Below, in pieces: positions 8,948-13,393 of a DNA stretch of 13,393 nt. A program made the position numbers and the translations under genes. The stretch spans positions 1 through 13,393 of the forward strand of contig JAQIWT010000962.1 of assembly GCA_034696485.1 (NCBI GenBank), in the 5' to 3' direction. Within the stretch, counting starts at the first letter, position 1. The number at the start of each line of letters is the position of its first letter. Source of the DNA: Isohypsibius dastychi (taxonomy: Eukaryota > Tardigrada > Eutardigrada > Parachela > Isohypsibiidae). The notes beneath the pieces are model-generated. The model did not search any database. It saw only the letters and a program-made list of their open reading frames with translations, and was not told where the DNA came from.

Positions 8948-10032
8948 CTATTTAATGAGCTGCATGTTGGTATGTTTTATCAGGAAGTCAGCGATTTGAT
9001 CAACAGGAATACTGCTGATTAGATTGTGCATGTGTTGCTCTGGCATAATGCATATGATATGATTATTGTCTGTTTTGGGACAATGATCAGTGTGCGACTG
9101 ATTTCCTTCAAGTTTCTGAAACTCGTGGTGATACGTACCAGTTCCAACTGCAAGCCATGATTGGTCAGTTTTGTCGGTGTGTCTCAAAATCTTATCGGCT
9201 AATCGAATAGCTGACGGTCTCTGAACCTGCATATCATGGTAAACCCACTTAACAAACGGAATGTCAACGGCGATTGTACGAATACAATACTGTAACAGGG
9301 TTGATGGTCTAGCTAGTTTTCTGTCGAAGATAATCCACGCAGATTCCAGTTCTGATTACGGATTCGAATTTTGCGAATAAAGTAGTTCCAAAGGGGACTT
9401 TTGAGTGCCGTAAGTTCCACAGAAAATGCTTGGTGCGAAAAAACAGATATCATCAAATCGCACCAAATCGATCACCAGACCGCAGTCGAATGGCGACGAT
9501 AAAAAGTCCAGCCAAGGTGTTTGAGTGAAGCCAAGGTGTTTTAATGGCTTCCCTCAGAATTAGAGCTTCTGCCTGAACAGTTGAGTAAACTGGGTGGACT
9601 GAACTTTTGTCATCCCTAGCCATTGGCTATTCCTCAGACCCGGATCATTTGAATCTTGAACAGTTGAGTAAAAGTTAGACTGCCTCGAAAGCCAGTCTAA
9701 GTTTTGCTCAAACTTGATCTTTGCATTCTTTTCTCGCCTACAGCTCATTTCTACTAAAGCTGTGTTAATTTTCACTGGACTTTTTTGGATGAAGAATTTT
9801 GGAAAAAGCACTCTCAAGCGTTCTGATTTTTCGGTTTAGAAAAAGTCTAAAATTCCGCGGAAAGGGCTGATTTTAAAACTCGAGTACTGTAATTAACGAC
9901 GAAAAGACTTCCATCGTATGATGAAGGTTCCACAGCTGGTGCAAAAACGATATCCATAATAATATCGGAATAAACTTCATTAAAAACGTTCTTAAATATT
10001 CTTAATAAAGTTGTTTTTCCATGATCCAAAGA
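8948..10032 (-). pseudogene. Ankyrin/SOCS-box-like gene with an in-frame stop; possibly a pseudogene
   Basis: Exon-like blocks at 10032-9888, 9822-9640 and 9552-8948 join in phase through introns of 65 and 87 bases. The last block carries one in-frame TAA at 9356-9358. Readable pieces include DHGKTTLLRIFKNV, PVKINTALVEMSC, FDCGLVIDLVRF, GTQKSPLELLYSQ, LARPSTLLQYCIRTI and IPVDQIADFLIKHT. The G-x-x-(S/T)-P-L-x-L-L pattern followed by P-x-x-L-x-x-x-C-I-R is reminiscent of the last ankyrin repeat and SOCS box of ASB-type ubiquitin ligase adaptors, but the match is weak. The open stretches on both sides of the TAA, in the same frame, argue for an old coding sequence. The TAA may be a disabling mutation, an assembly error, or be removed by a 129-base intron (9352-9480) with a weak GTCTGG donor. 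The 5' end is not resolved. The terminal stop TAG is at 8948-8950. Confidence 0.5.
9664..9711. repeat. 19-base inverted repeat with 10-base loop
   Basis: The arms TTGAGTAAAAGTTAGACTG (9664-9682) and its complement at 9693-9711 match at 17 of 19 positions around the loop CCTCGAAAGC. It lies inside the proposed second exon of the ankyrin/SOCS-like gene. The word TGAACAGTTGAGTAAA overlapping the left arm is also found near 9573-9588. Confidence 0.7.
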
Positions 10033-10457
10033 CTAGTTTTATTGCACTCAGATTTGAAACAATCGAACAGTAGAGTATTTGTTCTGATTGGACCCAGGAG
10101 ACAAATGTTCAAGGCCAAAAACTCAACTGTTCGTGGCCAATTGTTCTAATTATGAGTGAAGCCAATGTGACCCGATTTTTTCGACTCTATCTCAAACTAG
10201 ACCACACCGGATCATTTTATCAACATGTCCGTCTGATGCAGAGCTTGACTGTCTTGCGGTGGGCTGTTAAACTGCGGAGGTGCTAAGTCACTAACCGATT
10301 TTCCGCTATCATGTTCATCGCTACTCAAATCTCAAAGTTCAAGAAACCGAACGAAAATATCAAAACAAACAGTCAAACGTATCGGTTCATTCATCACTTA
10401 AACGACTGCTTGATAACTCAGCCGAGATCATCTCAATTTGGGCCTAAACGTCTCAGA
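10033..10457. other. Divergent upstream region of two genes
   Basis: This separates the minus-strand ankyrin/SOCS-like gene from the plus-strand DM13-DOMON gene and should contain both promoters and perhaps a 5' exon of the former. An open frame upstream of ATG 10458 reaches back to ATG 10311, but its residues are polar. The methionine at 10458 opens a proper signal peptide and is preferred. I see no clear TATA box. Confidence 0.4.
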
Positions 10458-12787
10458 ATGTCGATCCAGATTTTGGCGTTCCATTTATTGATCATGTCAC
10501 TTTGTTCAGCCGCCAGTGGCACCGGCAGGAGCCATATGTTTGAAGATCGACCGTATAAAGGACGACTGATTGGACAACTACAGCAACTGAAGAGGACAGG
10601 AAGTCTCACTGAGCCGGCACAGTTCAAGATTTCTGGAACAGTGTATGCCGTTGATGAGCAACTTCTCTACATTGACCACTTCACTTTCGATGGCGGAAGC
10701 CAAGGTGGGAAACTGTCTTGAAGTACAACGACCATTACTAGAAGACTTCGATGTTCTATATCGTTTCCTTAAGCAGACTTACATTTCTGGGGAATCACAA
10801 CCAATCAACGAACTCGGAGTCGTACTGTTTTCATCATATCTGTCGAGCGAGAATGGTACTTCATCCCATGTAACATCAGCGTTACAGCTTGCATATTGAT
10901 TTTCAATTTAGCCTAGCAGCTCCTACATGTGTCCCATTGTCTGCAATCTGGGATGAAAGTTTGTTGATTGCTCTTCCACGAAACCACACCCTGGACTCGA
11001 TCACGGAGATTGCGATGGGAACGCGAAATAAAAGCGTTCTAGTAAATCAACTTTCAGTGATAGAAATTTTCACAGAAATCCAAGTTGTTTGTTCGTAGTA
11101 TCCCGAAATAGCGGAAACATTCGCATTGGTCAAATTCCCATCATCCTTCCTTGTTCCTCAGGCCGTCATTCTACCAACTAGACTCGGTCATACAATGTCA
11201 GCTGGTGGAACGTCATCTGGAAAGATAGTTGTCCAGGACTCACGTCGTATCTATCTAGAAGATGTCACCTTCGATGGTTCAGGGACCAATGCATATTTCT
11301 GGGTCGATAGAACACCAGTCCCTACCTTGAGCGGCTATATGATTGCACCCAACAATGACAAGTCCGAAAAGCACGACACAAATTTCGAAGTTTTGTAAGT
11401 GACTTTATTGCGATTTCAGCACACCTCCGCAACCACTGACAAAACTCCCAGCAAATCCGCTACATTCTCATGATGTCCTCATCAATCTTAGAAGAGCGTT
11501 CCGGCCGATCTCTGGCAACGTTCAGGCGCTGACCGTATTTGAGTTGAAATCTGTGGCCATCTTCGATCGGACATATGAGACAATATTTGGAGATGCTGCT
11601 TTTGATGGGGCTTCGTTGAAAGGTCGTATTCCGCCTGCGCTGGATGATCTCACTGTTCACCGCATTTCCGACAAAGCCCAACTTCTTCTACATGATGTGA
11701 GTTGAACGTTAAAGGGACTTCTGTTGTAACTTGTATGTGATGTTTAACTTGTAGCTCAGTTATCATGTGAACGGAGACAATCAAATCCAGATGCCATTCA
11801 ACGCTGTTTTTCCGCGACCATCGATATTCACGGCCCTGCCTCACAATGACCCCGAAAACCAAGTCCTAGATGATGACCCTCATTCAAGCAAACATACTGA
11901 CGACTGGAATTGCGAAGTGCTCGAATATGGTATAGAAGTACAGTGGAAGGTTCAATACGAACATGTCACATTTACGCTATCGGTTCCTGTTACTCGGCTT
12001 CCGAGTCAAGAGAGTTTCTATATTGCGTTTGGAATAAGCGGAAATGCGGATCAATCACAGATGATCGGGAGTGACATAGTCATAGCACATCGAGGGAATC
12101 GTGGTATGCTGATTGCCGACTTTATTATTGGTGACAAAAGATCGGTGAGTCACGGAGAAAATGATTTATTCCGATATAAAAATGGTGACCGACAGTTGTT
12201 CGACAAACTTCAGAATTTACCAGCTTGGTGAACGCTTGAGAATGTGCTGCGATAGAAATAACGGTCTTCCTTTGCAGTGTTATCTAAACGCTCCAAAAAT
12301 CAACGCTGTTTGTCCAAGGACGGTTTTGGGTGGAAAGCAAGCGTCTAAACTATTTGGAGGAAGCGGAATACGGGATGGAATGATGAGTTTGACATTTAGA
12401 CGACCTTTAGCAGGTGAGACAATTGCAGTAGGATGATCGTTCCACTAGCGTCTACAGTAATATGATCCATTCACAGCTGTCGACATTCTGAGTAAGCGCA
12501 TTCAACTTGACCATCCGCAATTCATTGTGTGGGCGATCGGACAGATGAACTCAACCACCACATTACCGGAAATGCACACGATCCATTCAACAGGTGGGCG
12601 ATATCTTGCATCAACGTGAACTTTAATCAAACATATCGGTTTCATTCCAGAATCAATCGCTCTCGATTTCGGACGCTCACCAAAAAACAACTGCGTCGTT
12701 CAAAGGTCACTCGGGATTGAAAGTCTCGGCTCAAGCTTAAACACGACAATAAACAGAATGGCCCACCAATATGGAATTAGATCATAA
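10458..12787 (+). CDS. Skeletor/Knickkopf-type secreted protein with two DM13 domains and a DOMON domain
   Basis: Nine exons join in phase: 10458-10704, 10777-10855, 10912-11041, 11099-11361, 11420-11696, 11755-12144, 12278-12413, 12477-12593 and 12651-12787, giving about 591 residues. The first 20 form a signal peptide (MSIQILAFHLLIMSLCSAAS). The first DM13 (about 33-155) has YKGRLIGQL, SGTVYAVDEQLLYIDHFTFD and DLHFW. The second (about 180-332) has SSGKIVVQDSRRIYLEDVTF, TNAYFWV and LKSVAIFD. The DOMON (about 383-550) has NCEVLEYGIEVQW, YIAFGISG, SQMIGSDIVIAH, a Cys pair, FIVWAIGQMN and LDFGRSPKNNC. Insect relatives act in chitin and cuticle organisation (Knickkopf) or were described as spindle-matrix proteins (Skeletor). 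No transmembrane segment or GPI tail and no plastocyanin-like domain follows, so domain order is nearer to Skeletor. The exon 4 donor is uncertain: a weak GTCCGA at 11362 gives a 52-base intron, while a perfect GTAAGT at 11395 would leave only 25 bases and add 11 residues. Confidence 0.88.
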
Positions 12788-12906
12788 ACAGAACAAAGTT
12801 AGAATCCAAAAAGTTCGGAAAACGTATCAATAAGTATGAAAGGAGAACAGTTTCTTGGAGCCTCGTCGTGAGCGAATGAAAACACCTGTTGATCGCATTT
12901 TAGTAA
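12788..12906. other. Short gap between convergent genes
   Basis: Only 119 bases separate the stop codons of the DM13-DOMON gene (plus) and the PFKFB gene (minus), so their 3' untranslated regions are very short or overlap. I saw no canonical AATAAA on either strand in the gap. An AATAAA at 12748-12753 lies within the last exon of the plus-strand gene. Confidence 0.5.

Positions 12907-13393
<487 letters not shown>

Noticed and set aside
8852-9022. 56-codon plus-strand ORF whose ATG overlaps the AGMO start codon
   Set aside because: It lies antisense to the AGMO start and to the end of the upstream minus-strand gene, which explains the open frame better.
9989-10029. DHGKTTLL motif resembling the G1 loop of translation GTPases
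   Set aside because: No other GTPase motifs follow, and the exon continues in phase into the ankyrin/SOCS-like gene.
10311-10457. N-terminal extension of the DM13-DOMON protein from ATG 10311
   Set aside because: It would bury the signal peptide 49 residues inside the protein; the ATG at 10458 fits secretion.
10777-10899. Alternative frame of exon 2 of the DM13-DOMON gene (ESQPINELGVVL)
   Set aside because: It looks partly DM13-like, but no phase-compatible donor joins it to exon 1. The chosen frame keeps phase across both introns and supplies the HFW motif.

Overview
The window looks like compact animal nuclear DNA. Protein-coding exons are split by many short GT-AG introns, most of them 50 to 75 bases and several exactly 57. 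I saw no operons with ribosome binding sites, no bacterial genes and no long transposon ORFs. A Skeletor/Knickkopf-type DM13-DM13-DOMON protein and a peritrophin-type chitin-binding protein point to a cuticle-making ecdysozoan (arthropod, tardigrade or nematode side). I cannot name the species. All exon models were assembled by hand from reading frame, splice phase and family motifs, with no transcript data.

Layout. 1-1390 holds no gene I can defend, only short palindromic AATGGAAA words and hairpins; 1391-1466 is a tRNA-like fragment with a T-run. 1697-3145 (minus) is a six-exon caspase-family gene, read as a complete 316-residue protein, in which both catalytic residues are replaced (His to Cys, Cys to Ser). 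3806-4712 carries a degenerate 14-base minisatellite in two facing blocks. 5651-6368 (plus) encodes a secreted-type protein with one six-cysteine chitin-binding domain and a Thr/Ala/Pro-rich tail, which seems to continue in another frame to 6646. 7067-8853 (minus) is a complete eight-exon alkylglycerol monooxygenase gene (447 residues). 8948-10032 (minus) is a gene or pseudogene of weak ankyrin/SOCS-box character with one in-frame TAA. 10458-12787 (plus) is the DM13-DM13-DOMON gene (nine exons, about 591 residues). 12907-13393 (minus) is the 3' end of a 6-phosphofructo-2-kinase/fructose-2,6-bisphosphatase gene that runs off the window.

The genes do not form one pathway. The two extracellular-matrix genes fit cuticle or chitin organisation, AGMO and PFKFB are metabolic, and the caspase-like protein would be a non-proteolytic member of a cell-death or signalling family. 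The most unusual item is the caspase pseudoenzyme. Next come the inverted minisatellite pair, the broken ankyrin/SOCS-like frame and the frame switch in the chitin-binding gene.
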